A stretch of DNA of 64,000 bases, from the NCBI GenBank assembly GCA_036502085.1, contig DASXZD010000019.1, positions 1-64,000 on the forward strand, in the 5' to 3' direction. This DNA is from PALSA-505 sp036502085 (lineage in GTDB: Bacteria; Actinomycetota; Actinomycetes; Streptosporangiales; Streptosporangiaceae). The notes below the pieces were generated by a model, which saw only the letters and a list, made by a program, of their open reading frames with translations, ran no database searches and had not been told where the DNA came from. Shown piece by piece: positions 40,476 to 48,764 of the stretch. A program made the position numbers and the translations under genes. How positions within the stretch are numbered: the stretch's first letter is position 1; each line of letters opens with the position of its first letter.

Positions 40476-41603
40476 ATGACTCGGGTCGCGCGGGTGGCCG
40501 CGCTCTGCACGGCAATCAGCGCGCTCGTCGCCGTGACCGCCACCGGCGTCGCGGCGAGCCCAACCCCGGCCGGCCATGCCGGGCCTTTGCCGGTTCACCA
40601 GCCAGCCGCGTACCAGGTGATCGCCGCCGACCGCCGGGCCGCCGCGAGCACTGCCCGGCAGCAGGCCAGGGTGCGTCGCTACTGGACGGCATTGCGGATG
40701 CGGCACGCCGCGCCGCTCCGGCTGCGCACCGCGAAGGTGCCGCTCCGGCCGCGCGTCGCCACCGCCAGGAGCCGCCGCGCCCCCCGCCCCTCACGAATGA
40801 GCGCCCTGGTCACCAGCACTCCGCGGGCCAGTACGCCGCTGAGCGGGGCGCTGGCCATCCTGCCCAGCGTCGCGCAGCTAGAGCAATCCGGGGCGCAGCC
40901 CGGCGCGCCGACGACCGCGGGGCAGCTGTGGCCCGGCGGCGGAGCGGTCGCCCGCACCACCGGCAAGGTGTTCTTCACGATGAGCGGGCACGATTACGTG
41001 TGCTCGGGCAGCGCGGTCGCCAGCCGCGATCTCGACGTCGTGATGACCGCCGGGCACTGCGTCAAGGATGGCACCGGCGCCTGGGCGACCAACTGGACGT
41101 TCGTGCCGGGCTATGCGAACGGCCAGGAGCCGTACGGCAGCTACGCGGCCCGCCGGTTCTTCGTGGCCAGCGGTTGGAGCACGAAGGCCGACAACGACTA
41201 CGACGTCGCGTTCGTCACCGTCAACCCGGCCCGCCTGCACGGGACCACAGTGGCCCTGGGCCGCGAGGTCGGCGGGCAGCCCATTGCGTTCGGCAGCCAG
41301 CCCGCCGAGGAGATCGCGTTCGGCTACCCGTCCGACCAGCCGTATGACGGCCAGCGGCTCTACGACTGCGGCGGCAGCACCAGCCCGGATCCCTACCACC
41401 TGACCGGCGACACCGGCCTGTACTGCGCGCTGACCGCGGGCACCAGCGGCGGGCCCTGGCTGTCCGGCTTCGACCAGGCTACCGGCACCGGCACGATCAC
41501 CTCGGTGAGCAGCTTCAAGTACAGCAACGACGACCTGACCCTGTACGGCCCCGAGCTGGGACCCGCCGCCCGCGCCCTCTTCCGATCCGCCCGAAACGGC
41601 TAG
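40476..41603 (+). CDS. Secreted trypsin-like serine protease
   Basis: A precursor of 375 residues. It has a signal peptide (RVARVAALCTAISALVAVTATGVAA), a basic Ala/Arg-rich propeptide of about 100 residues, and a chymotrypsin-fold catalytic domain with TAGHC, DYDVAFVTV and GTSGGPW. Cysteine pairs (VCSGSAV with AGHC; DCGGS with LYCAL) fit disulfides. It resembles the V8/glutamyl-endopeptidase-like secreted S1 proteases of actinobacteria. The start is ATG 40476 with TACTCT six bases upstream. It lies divergent from dxr, and just upstream of the five-gene ATP-grasp operon. Confidence 0.88.
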   Translation: MTRVARVAALCTAISALVAVTATGVAASPTPAGHAGPLPVHQPAAYQVIAADRRAAASTARQQARVRRYWTALRMRHAAPLRLRTAKVPLRPRVATARSRRAPRPSRMSALVTSTPRASTPLSGALAILPSVAQLEQSGAQPGAPTTAGQLWPGGGAVARTTGKVFFTMSGHDYVCSGSAVASRDLDVVMTAGHCVKDGTGAWATNWTFVPGYANGQEPYGSYAARRFFVASGWSTKADNDYDVAFVTVNPARLHGTTVALGREVGGQPIAFGSQPAEEIAFGYPSDQPYDGQRLYDCGGSTSPDPYHLTGDTGLYCALTAGTSGGPWLSGFDQATGTGTITSVSSFKYSNDDLTLYGPELGPAARALFRSARNG

Positions 41604-41664
41604 CCGCCGCCGGACGGACGTCGCGGCCGCGCGCCGGGGCCGGCCAGGTTCGCTGACCGGCAAG

Positions 41665-41678
41665 GTCACACGTGTGAC
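41665..41678. promoter_or_regulatory. Perfect 14-bp palindrome upstream of ATP-grasp operon
   Basis: GTCACACGTGTGAC is a perfect palindrome. It ends 17 bp before the TAGCAT -10 element, so it overlaps the expected -35 position. This is a good site for a dimeric repressor or activator of the operon at 41709-46874. No regulator gene lies nearby. Confidence 0.55.
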
Positions 41679-41695
41679 TAAGGGGGCGGCGCGGC

Positions 41696-41701
41696 TAGCA
41701 T
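41696..41701 (+). promoter_or_regulatory. Leaderless-type -10 element TAGCAT
   Basis: TAGCAT is followed by seven bases (GCGAGGC) and the ATG at 41709. The gap also contains GAGG, so a leadered start is not excluded. Confidence 0.45.
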
Positions 41702-41708
41702 GCGAGGC

Positions 41709-42932
41709 ATGAATGTCGTCTTTGTCGAGCCGTTTTTCCCGATGAGCCAGCGTCACTTCGTGCGCGCGCTCGCCGAAGCCGGCGCGACGGTCATCGGCAT
41801 CGGCGAATACCCCGCTGACGCGCTGGACGAGCAGTTGCGCAGCTGGCTGCACCACTACGAGCAGGTGCCGTCGGTCACCGACGTCGAGGCGATGACGCAG
41901 CGGGTCCGCCAGGTGCAGGACAAGCTGTGGGTGGACCGGCTCGAGGCCACAATCGAGGCGCACACCATGGCCGCGGCGCAGGTCAGGGAGGCCTGCACGA
42001 TCCCGGGCACGTCGGTACAGACGGCCTGGCTGTGCCGGGACAAGCCGTCGATGAAGCAGGCGCTGCGCGAGGCGGGCGTGCCGACCGCCGCGTCGGCCGC
42101 GGTCAGCACCGCCGCGCAGGTGCACGCGTTCGCCGGGCAGGTCGGCTTCCCGCTCATACTCAAGCCGCGCAGCGGCGCCGGCGCGGCGGACACCATGCGG
42201 GCGGACGACCAGGCCGGGCTCGACCACGCTCTGGGGATCTTCGGCGGCCAGGGCGTCGAGTCGATCGCGGTGGAGGAGTTCATCGAGGGCCACGAGGGCT
42301 TCTACGACACGATCACCGTCGACGGCCAGGTCGCGATGGACTTCGCGTCGCACTATTACCCGAACGTGCTCGAGGCGATGCGCACCCGGTGGATCTCGCC
42401 GCAGTTCATCTCGACCAACCGGATCGATGCCGCACCGGAGTACGGAGAGCTGCGCGACATGGGCCGGCGGGTCATCGCCGCGCTCGGGATCGGGACGTCG
42501 GCGACGCACATGGAGTGGTTCTCCGGCCCGAAGGGGCTGAAGTTCTCCGAGATCGGCTGCCGACCGCCCGGCGTCGGGGCGTGGGATCTGTACTCGGCCG
42601 GCAACGAGATCGATGTGTACCGCGAGTGGGCGAACGCGATCACGCACGGCGGGACCAGCGCCGCGCCGACCCGGCGGTACGCCAGCGGGATCGTCGCGCT
42701 GCGCCCCAGCCAGGACGGCCAGATCAGCGGCTACAGCGGCACCGACGAGCTGGAGCAGCGCTACGGCGACTGGGTCATCGACGCTTACCTGCCCTCGCCG
42801 GGCACGCCGACGCAGGGGGTCGAGGCCGGGTACATGGCCAACGCGTACGTCCGGATGCGGCACCCGGACTACGACGTGCTGCACGGGATGCTCGACGCGG
42901 TGGGTTCCACGCTGCACGTGCACGCCTCGTGA
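41709..42932 (+). CDS. ATP-grasp ligase of five-gene cassette
   Basis: A 407-residue ATP-grasp protein. The N-terminal pre-ATP-grasp domain (FVEPFFPMSQRHFVRALAEAG) is followed by the ATP-grasp fold: SMKQALREAGVPTAASA, FPLILKPRSGAG (the lysine that contacts ATP), SIAVEEFIEGHEGFYDTI and MEWFSGPKGLKFSEIGCRP with Glu/Asn-type metal ligands. These enzymes form amide or thioester bonds between a carboxylate and an amine. The substrate is unknown. It is the first of five coupled genes; its stop overlaps the next gene (GTGA). ATG 41709 is chosen over 41700 because of the -10 spacing. Confidence 0.85.
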   Translation: MNVVFVEPFFPMSQRHFVRALAEAGATVIGIGEYPADALDEQLRSWLHHYEQVPSVTDVEAMTQRVRQVQDKLWVDRLEATIEAHTMAAAQVREACTIPGTSVQTAWLCRDKPSMKQALREAGVPTAASAAVSTAAQVHAFAGQVGFPLILKPRSGAGAADTMRADDQAGLDHALGIFGGQGVESIAVEEFIEGHEGFYDTITVDGQVAMDFASHYYPNVLEAMRTRWISPQFISTNRIDAAPEYGELRDMGRRVIAALGIGTSATHMEWFSGPKGLKFSEIGCRPPGVGAWDLYSAGNEIDVYREWANAITHGGTSAAPTRRYASGIVALRPSQDGQISGYSGTDELEQRYGDWVIDAYLPSPGTPTQGVEAGYMANAYVRMRHPDYDVLHGMLDAVGSTLHVHAS

Positions 42933-43861
42933 GGGTCATCGCGCTAGGACCGCAGCGCAGGCCGACGCTGGACGCGGTGGTCCGGTCGCTCGACCTGGAC
43001 GGGCCGGTCGCCACGATCACGGCCGGCTGGCAGGAACGCGAGCCTGACAACGGCGAGCTGGGCAAGCTGCTCGGCGGCCGCGACGTGAACCTCATGCTGT
43101 ACCAGCGGTGGCTTGACGTGCAGGACCGCGATCCGGAGTACGCGGCCGGCGAGCGCAGGCTGGCCGGGGTGCTCGCCGAGCTGCAGGACATCTACCTGCT
43201 GCGGCTGGACTACGCGCTGCAAGCGGTCTACGCCGTGGCGCGCGGCGACATCTCCGGCCCGCTGCGCGCCCAGGCCGTTGCCGAGGCCACCGCCGCGGTG
43301 CGCGAGCTGGACGCGGCGCACCTGCGCCGGGTCAATCACGTGCGCGGCGAGTTCTTCGAGCTGCTGGCGCCGCACGACCGGCCGGTGATCGCCGAGCACC
43401 GCGCGGCGGTGCGGCGCGCGCTCGACGGCGCCGCCGTCGTGGCCATCGCGGGCGGGCACGTCGGCGTGCTGACCGACGTCCTGCACCTGTTCAACATCGC
43501 GGCGGCCGTGGCTGAGGCGGCGCCGGGCGCGCCGGTGATCGCCTGGTCGGCAGGCGCGATGGCGCTGACGGACCGGATCGTGCTGTTCCACGACCGGGCG
43601 CCGCAGGGTCCTGGCCATCCCGAGGTATACGGCAGCGGGCTGAGCGTGCTGCGGGACGCCGTCCTGCTGCCGCACGCCCGGGCCAGGCTGCTGCTCGGCG
43701 ACACGGCCAGGATGGCGGTCTTCGCCCGCCGGTTCGCCCCGGCCCGCTGCGTCCTGCTGGAGCAGGGCACCCGGATAGACACCGACGGCGGCAGCAGCTA
43801 CCCGCCCGGCACCAGGGTGCTCGCCGAAGACGGCCATGCGACCGTCCTGGAGGCGGCGTGA
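42929..43861 (+). CDS. S51/peptidase-E-like class I amidotransferase-fold protein
   Basis: The 310-residue protein has the class-I glutamine-amidotransferase-like fold of the S51 peptidases (peptidase E, cyanophycinase): VVAIAGGHVGVLTDVL, where cyanophycinase has GGNQ, and the nucleophile elbow IAWSAGAMAL with Ser207. A Ser, not Cys, at the nucleophile points to a peptidase rather than a glutaminase. Such enzymes cleave Asp-containing or isopeptide-like bonds. The start is a GTG overlapping the ATP-grasp stop by four bases, and its stop overlaps the next gene by four, so the cassette is translationally coupled. Confidence 0.8.
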   Translation: MRVIALGPQRRPTLDAVVRSLDLDGPVATITAGWQEREPDNGELGKLLGGRDVNLMLYQRWLDVQDRDPEYAAGERRLAGVLAELQDIYLLRLDYALQAVYAVARGDISGPLRAQAVAEATAAVRELDAAHLRRVNHVRGEFFELLAPHDRPVIAEHRAAVRRALDGAAVVAIAGGHVGVLTDVLHLFNIAAAVAEAAPGAPVIAWSAGAMALTDRIVLFHDRAPQGPGHPEVYGSGLSVLRDAVLLPHARARLLLGDTARMAVFARRFAPARCVLLEQGTRIDTDGGSSYPPGTRVLAEDGHATVLEAA

Positions 43862-45024
43862 TCGCGACCACCCGGCCGGTCAGCCGCAAGCTCGCCATCA
43901 ACCGGCTGCGCGAGCGCGGCGCGGCCGATCCGGCCGCCATCGACCGCTTCCTGGCCCGGCACGAGGTGCCGATCATCGAGGGCGCCCGCTGCACATTCCT
44001 GTACCGGGGCGAGGCCGACGAGGTCTTCATCGTGCACCGGACGCTCGGGCTGCCCGATCACCTGCCGCTGCGGCGGCTGCCCGGCACCGACCTGTGGCAC
44101 GCCGTACTGGAGCTGCCCGAGGGCTCCAGGATCGAGTACCAGGTCGAGCTGGTCCGCGGCGGGCAGCGCGAGCGCATCAACGACCCGCTGAACCCGCGGC
44201 TCGCGCACTCCCCGGTCGGCAGCTCGTCGGTCTGCTACGCGCACGGGCACCAGGTACCGGACTGGACCCAGCCCGATCCCGAGGCCAGGCCCGGCACGCT
44301 GACCGACCTGGTGGTGCCGAGCCGCGCGCTGCGCCGCGACTGCAAGGTGACGCTCTACCTGCCGGCCAGGTTCCGCAGCACCGCCCGCTATCCGCTGCTG
44401 ATCGTGCACGATGGCGGCGATTACCTCGGCTACGCGGCGGCCAGCACGGTGCTCGACAACCTGATCGAGCGGCTGGACGTCGCCGAGATCGTCGCGGCCT
44501 TCGTCTACCCGGGCGACCGGCTAGCCGAGTACGCCAACTCGGCCGCGCACGCCCGCTACCTGACCTCTGAGCTGGTGCCGCGGCTGGAGGCTGAGCTGCC
44601 GCTGGCCGGCACGCCCTCGGCGCGGTGCCTGATGGGCGCGAGCTTCGGCGCCGTCGCCTCGCTGTCGGCCGCCTACCGGTACCCGGGCGTCTACGGGTCG
44701 CTGCTGCTGCAGTCCGGCTCGTTCGTCTTCACCGACATCGGCAACGATCACGGCGGCGGGCCGGCCTTCGATCCGGTGGTGCGGTTCGTCAACCGGTACC
44801 GCGCCGCTCCCCGGCACGTCGCCGACCGGGTGTTCGCCAGCTGCGGGGTCTACGAGCCGCTGATCGTGCCGAACCGGTCCATGGTGCCGACCTTCGAGTC
44901 GACCGGGATGGCCGTCCGTTATGTCGAGGCCAGGGACGGGCACAGCTGGGAGAACTGGCGCGACCGACTGCGAGAGGGATTGTCATGGATCTTCCCCGGC
45001 CCACAAAAGTTCTACTATGAGTGA
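43858..45024 (+). CDS. Enterochelin-esterase-like alpha/beta hydrolase with N-terminal E-set
   Basis: A 388-residue protein. The first 120 residues resemble an immunoglobulin-like E-set domain (CTFLYRGEADEVFIVH, RLPGTDLWHAVLELPEGSRIEYQV) as in Fes-type esterases, followed by an alpha/beta hydrolase with the nucleophile Ser262 in LMGASFGAVASL. The catalytic His is likely in ARDGHSWENWRD. Enterochelin esterases open ester bonds of siderophores; similar proteins hydrolyse other esters. The GTG start overlaps the preceding stop, and the 3' end overlaps the next gene by eight bases (ATGAGTGA). Confidence 0.85.
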   Translation: MIATTRPVSRKLAINRLRERGAADPAAIDRFLARHEVPIIEGARCTFLYRGEADEVFIVHRTLGLPDHLPLRRLPGTDLWHAVLELPEGSRIEYQVELVRGGQRERINDPLNPRLAHSPVGSSSVCYAHGHQVPDWTQPDPEARPGTLTDLVVPSRALRRDCKVTLYLPARFRSTARYPLLIVHDGGDYLGYAAASTVLDNLIERLDVAEIVAAFVYPGDRLAEYANSAAHARYLTSELVPRLEAELPLAGTPSARCLMGASFGAVASLSAAYRYPGVYGSLLLQSGSFVFTDIGNDHGGGPAFDPVVRFVNRYRAAPRHVADRVFASCGVYEPLIVPNRSMVPTFESTGMAVRYVEARDGHSWENWRDRLREGLSWIFPGPQKFYYE

Positions 45025-45766
45025 CTACGCGAAGGCCAGCGAGCGCTGGTACTCCGAGCGGCTCGGCGGCGAGATCACCCTCGTCCGGTGGGGCACGTTC
45101 GGCCGGCCGGTGCTGATCTTCCCGTCGGCCGGCGGCGACGCCGAGGAGATCGAGCGGTTCGGCCTGATCGACGCGTGCGGGCCGCTGGTCGCCGAGGGCC
45201 GGGTCAAGCTGTACTCGGTGGACAGTCTCGCCGGGCGGGCGATGATCGCCAAGACGGGCTCGGCCGAGTACCGGATGCGGCTGCTGAACCAGTTCCACGA
45301 GTGCGTGCGCCGCGAGGTCGTGCCGGCCATCCACGCCGATCTCGGCGGCCAGGCCATCGACGTGATCACCACCGGCGCCTCGATCGGCGCGTTCAACGCG
45401 GTGGCCGTGCTCTGCCGCTATCCCGATGTCTTCTGCGCGGCCATCGGGATGAGCGGCAGCTACCGGATCGAGCGCTTCTACGCCGATGCCTGGAGCGAGG
45501 ACCTGTTTTTCTCGGCGCCGCTGCAGTTCCTGCCCGGCCTGGACGGCCCGCAGCTGGACCTGCTGCGCCAGCGGCAGGTCGTGCTCGCATCTGGCGAGGG
45601 CGCGTGGGAGGACATCGGCGAGTCGTGGCGGATGGCCGAGGCGCTGGGGGCCAAGGCGATCCCCAACCGGGTCGACAACTGGGGCCCGCAGTGGGAGCAC
45701 GACTGGGTGACCTGGCGCGCGATGCTGCCGCAGTACCTCGGCGAGCTCACCTCCCGACGGGATTGA
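45017..45766 (+). CDS. Second esterase of the cassette
   Basis: A 249-residue alpha/beta hydrolase of the esterase-D/PHB-depolymerase-like type: RWGTFGRPVLIFPSAGGDA, VITTGASIGAFNAV with Ser122 as nucleophile, and an HDW near the C-terminus that supplies the His. It differs from the larger Fes-like enzyme in lacking an N-terminal domain. The ATG lies inside the 3' end of the preceding gene. The two adjacent hydrolases may act on different bonds of the same product. Confidence 0.82.
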   Translation: MSDYAKASERWYSERLGGEITLVRWGTFGRPVLIFPSAGGDAEEIERFGLIDACGPLVAEGRVKLYSVDSLAGRAMIAKTGSAEYRMRLLNQFHECVRREVVPAIHADLGGQAIDVITTGASIGAFNAVAVLCRYPDVFCAAIGMSGSYRIERFYADAWSEDLFFSAPLQFLPGLDGPQLDLLRQRQVVLASGEGAWEDIGESWRMAEALGAKAIPNRVDNWGPQWEHDWVTWRAMLPQYLGELTSRRD

Positions 45767-45770
45767 TGCG

Positions 45771-46874
45771 ATGGACCTGACGTCGTTCCTGGCGACGGCA
45801 CGCGAGCTGCTGGCCGTCCCGTCGACCAGCGACCGCCCCGGTGAGCTGGACCGGGCCCTCGACCTGGTGCTCGGCTTCGTCGGGCCCGGGTTCACCGTGC
45901 AGCGGTTCGAGTCGGGCGGCAAGCCGAGCGCGCTGGTCTACCGCGGCTCCCAGCGGCAGCACTTTCGGGTCATACTCAACGCTCACCTCGATGTCGTGCC
46001 CGCCCCGGACGAGGACTTCGCGCCGCGCCAGGACGGTGACCGGCTGTACGCGCGGGGCGCGCAGGACATGAAGGTGTCGGCGCTGGCGCAGGCCAAGGTC
46101 TTTGCCGAGCTGGCCGACCGATTGTCGTACCCGCTCGCGCTGCAGCTGGTCACCGACGAAGAGACCGGCGGGTACGACGGCACCCGGCACCAGCTCGACC
46201 AGGGCGTCAGCGGCGACTTCGTGGTCATCGGCGAGCACAGCAGCCTGGACATCGTCACCGACTCCAAGGGAATCATCGGCGCGACGCTGCGCGCGACCGG
46301 CCGCGCTGCCCACGGCGCCTACCCGTGGCTAGGCGACAACGCGCTGGTCAAGCTCAACCGCAGCGTGGCCAACGTGCTGGCCGCCTACCCCATCCCGGCC
46401 GCGGAGGCCTGGCGGACCACGGTGAACCTGGCCCGGATCGAGACGCCCAACACCGCCCGCAACCAGATCCCGGCCGCGGCCGCGGCCTGGCTCGACATCC
46501 GCTTCCCTCCGCAGGATCCGGACCTGAACGGCAAGACCGCCGAGCAGATCGCCGCCCACCTGGCGGGCTTCTGCGAGACCGGCGTCACGCCGATCGTCGA
46601 GTACGCCGACCCGCCGCACCACGCCGACGAGGACCGGCCCGAGGTGCGCCGCCTGCAGCAGGCCGCGCGCAACCAGGGCTTCCGCGGCGGCCTGCTGCGC
46701 AAGCACGGCGCCGGCGACGCGCGCTTTTACTACCAGCACGGCATCGCCGCGGTGGCCTTCGGCGTCGGCGGCGACGGCCAGCACGGCCCCGGCGAGTACG
46801 TTGACGTCACCACCATCGAGCCCTACTACCGCGCCCTGACGGAGTTTCTCGCCGACCCTGGGCCGCCTCCCTAG
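45771..46874 (+). CDS. M20-family metallopeptidase
   Basis: A 367-residue ArgE/DapE/carboxypeptidase-G2-type enzyme. It has LNAHLDVVP (His72, Asp74), GAQDMK (Asp99, bridging metal ligand), TDEETGG (Glu130/Glu131) and GEHSSLD (Glu155), then a lid domain (GRAAHGAYPWLGDNAL) and a terminal DGQHGPGEYVDV with the last metal His. It removes an acyl or amino-acid group from an amide. It begins four bases after the previous stop and ends the cassette. Confidence 0.88.
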   Translation: MDLTSFLATARELLAVPSTSDRPGELDRALDLVLGFVGPGFTVQRFESGGKPSALVYRGSQRQHFRVILNAHLDVVPAPDEDFAPRQDGDRLYARGAQDMKVSALAQAKVFAELADRLSYPLALQLVTDEETGGYDGTRHQLDQGVSGDFVVIGEHSSLDIVTDSKGIIGATLRATGRAAHGAYPWLGDNALVKLNRSVANVLAAYPIPAAEAWRTTVNLARIETPNTARNQIPAAAAAWLDIRFPPQDPDLNGKTAEQIAAHLAGFCETGVTPIVEYADPPHHADEDRPEVRRLQQAARNQGFRGGLLRKHGAGDARFYYQHGIAAVAFGVGGDGQHGPGEYVDVTTIEPYYRALTEFLADPGPPP

Positions 46875-47092
46875 CAGGGCCTGACGAAACGCTTGACGAA
46901 AGTCCCAAGGTCGTCTCGATAGCGCAACGTTGGCTGGATAAATCCCGGCCGGCGGGATTATGTACTCAGGATCAGGCGCTCACAGTTCGCGAGAATCCGC
47001 CATCGACAGGCGGCACCGCCCGCAGTAAAGATGATTGAGATGCCGGTCCCTGTACACCACCAGCGAAACGCCGGCCGACGACTCCTGGTGAA

Positions 47093-47392
47093 TTAGCATC
47101 TGCATCCGCAGGGATAGCAGGGCAGGACGATCACATACAGGCCGTACAAGCCTGCGTCCGGCTGGCCCAGTCTGCACTGCCAGTCGTTGCCGCTGTAGTA
47201 GTTCACCTCGATCGGGCCGTCCGCGTTACAGGCGGCTAGGCCCAGGGCGTTGCCCGGGTAGGTGTAGCCGGTGTATATCGCGTAATTGGGATGGATGGCC
47301 TGGGGGTGGATTTTAGCCTGGGCTGCCGCAGGCGATACGAAGGCTATCGAGGCGGTCAGCGCAGCAAGCAGCGCCAGCTTCGGATGCCGCAT
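47093..47392 (-). CDS. Small secreted cysteine-rich protein
   Basis: A 99-residue protein starting at the ATG 47392, with AAGGAG upstream. The signal peptide (RHPKLALLAALTASIAFVSPAAAQA) is followed by a mature part of about 75 residues with Tyr/Gly/Asn-rich motifs (YTGYTYPGNALGLAACNADG, YYSGNDWQC) and a terminal LPCYPCGCRC. Six cysteines could form three disulfides. I recognise no family, and the role may be a secreted peptide or envelope component. A longer open frame upstream to 47605 is not coding. Confidence 0.65.
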   Translation of the reverse strand: MRHPKLALLAALTASIAFVSPAAAQAKIHPQAIHPNYAIYTGYTYPGNALGLAACNADGPIEVNYYSGNDWQCRLGQPDAGLYGLYVIVLPCYPCGCRC

Positions 47393-47672
47393 TCGGGCTC
47401 CTTTCCGTAGGTTTGTCCTGCACTGAAGGTAAACCCGGAATATGGCGACGGAGAAGGGATGTGACAGTAAGAAGAATGTCACTGAAATCATGTTTGAGTC
47501 CCAGCGACCCCAATAGCCCATATAGGCCCAGGACTGGCACCTTTCCTGTGGGTACCGAAACACGAGCGCCTCACGCAGCGGTCCGATGCTGGGGGTCTCG
47601 GTCACGTTCCCGAGGCTGCGCGCCGGCTCAAACCGGGTTTCGCCAATCGTTCCGCGAGACGAGGCTCTCGAA

Positions 47673-48668
47673 TCAGCAGGTTCTGGTCAGGACGGTCACC
47701 GTGTTCTGGAAGGCGTTGGCCACGTAGACCGCGCCGGACCTCGGGTCGACCGCGATGGCGGCCGGGCTGGGGATGCGCCGGATGACGGCCACGACGGTAT
47801 TGGTGCGCCCGCTGATCACCGATACCGAGTTGCTAGTCTCGTTGGCCACGTAGATGGTGCCGGTCCTCGGGTCGGCCGCGATCCCGGTCGGGGCGTTGCC
47901 CACCCGGATGACGGCTACCACTATGTTGGTGTGACCGCTGATCACTGACACCGTATCGGTGCCGTCGCTGGTGACGTAAACCATCCCGGTCCGCTGGCTG
48001 ACGGCGACGCCGACCGGGACGCCGCGCACCGGGATGACGGCCCGCACCGTGCCGGTGCGGGCACTGATCACCGACACCGAGTGGCTCTTCTCGTTGGCCA
48101 CGTAGACGGCATCGGCTCGCCGGCTGACCGCCACTCCGAAGGGGAATTTGCCGACCGGCACGGTGGCGGTCACGGCGCCGGTCCGGCCGCTGATCACCGA
48201 GACGGCATTGCCGGTTTCGCTGGTGACGTAGACAGTTCCGTGGCGGCGCGAGTCCACGGCGACGCCGGCCGGCTGGCCGGCCACCGGGATAGTGGCCTCC
48301 ACCGTGCCGGTGCGCCGGCTGATGACCGACACCGTGTCGCTGCTGCTGTTGGCCACGTAGACCCGGCCGGTCCGCTGGTCGACGGCGATTCCCTGCGGGA
48401 GCTGGCCGACCGGGATCGTCGCGGTCACCGTGCCGGTGCGCCCGCTGATGACCGACACCGTGTTGTCGAGGGCATTGGCCACGTAGACCTGGCCGGTCCG
48501 GTGATCGACCGCGGCCGCCAGCGGCCGGTCCCCCACCGGGATCGTGGTCATGCACCCGGCCGGCCGGGATGTGCCTGCCGCCGTGGATGCCACGGCCATT
48601 CCGGGCAGCACGCAGGCCCAGACCGCAGCCGTCGCGGTCACGATCATCATGCGGTGAATGCGTTCCAT
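47673..48668 (-). CDS. Secreted seven-repeat YVTN-type beta-propeller
   Basis: This 331-residue protein has a signal peptide (IVTATAAVWACVLPGMAVAS) and seven near-identical repeats of about 42 residues, each with (V/I)YV(A/T)N and (T/S)VSVIS followed by RTGTV. This predicts a seven-bladed beta-propeller of the YVTN family, secreted. One cysteine precedes the first repeat (GCMTTIPVG) and one ends the protein (TRTC), so a disulfide may close the ring. The function is probably binding. The ATG has GAGGAGG upstream; the 5' leader has a GCCCGT/ACGGGC hairpin (48690-48709). Confidence 0.85.
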   Translation of the reverse strand: MERIHRMMIVTATAAVWACVLPGMAVASTAAGTSRPAGCMTTIPVGDRPLAAAVDHRTGQVYVANALDNTVSVISGRTGTVTATIPVGQLPQGIAVDQRTGRVYVANSSSDTVSVISRRTGTVEATIPVAGQPAGVAVDSRRHGTVYVTSETGNAVSVISGRTGAVTATVPVGKFPFGVAVSRRADAVYVANEKSHSVSVISARTGTVRAVIPVRGVPVGVAVSQRTGMVYVTSDGTDTVSVISGHTNIVVAVIRVGNAPTGIAADPRTGTIYVANETSNSVSVISGRTNTVVAVIRRIPSPAAIAVDPRSGAVYVANAFQNTVTVLTRTC

Positions 48669-48764
48669 GGTTATCCGCCTCCTCGCCTGGCCCGTCTTAG
48701 CTCACGGGCGGCTGAAACAGCGGGGAACGTCCTCGCGCAAGCCCGGTCACGCCGGGGCGCTTTC

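Noticed and set aside
46980..47177. 65-residue minus-strand frame with CGRCRL
   Set aside because: It overlaps the better supported small secreted protein, has no ribosome binding site and shows no clear domain. A zinc-ribbon reading was considered but only one CxxC-type pair is present.
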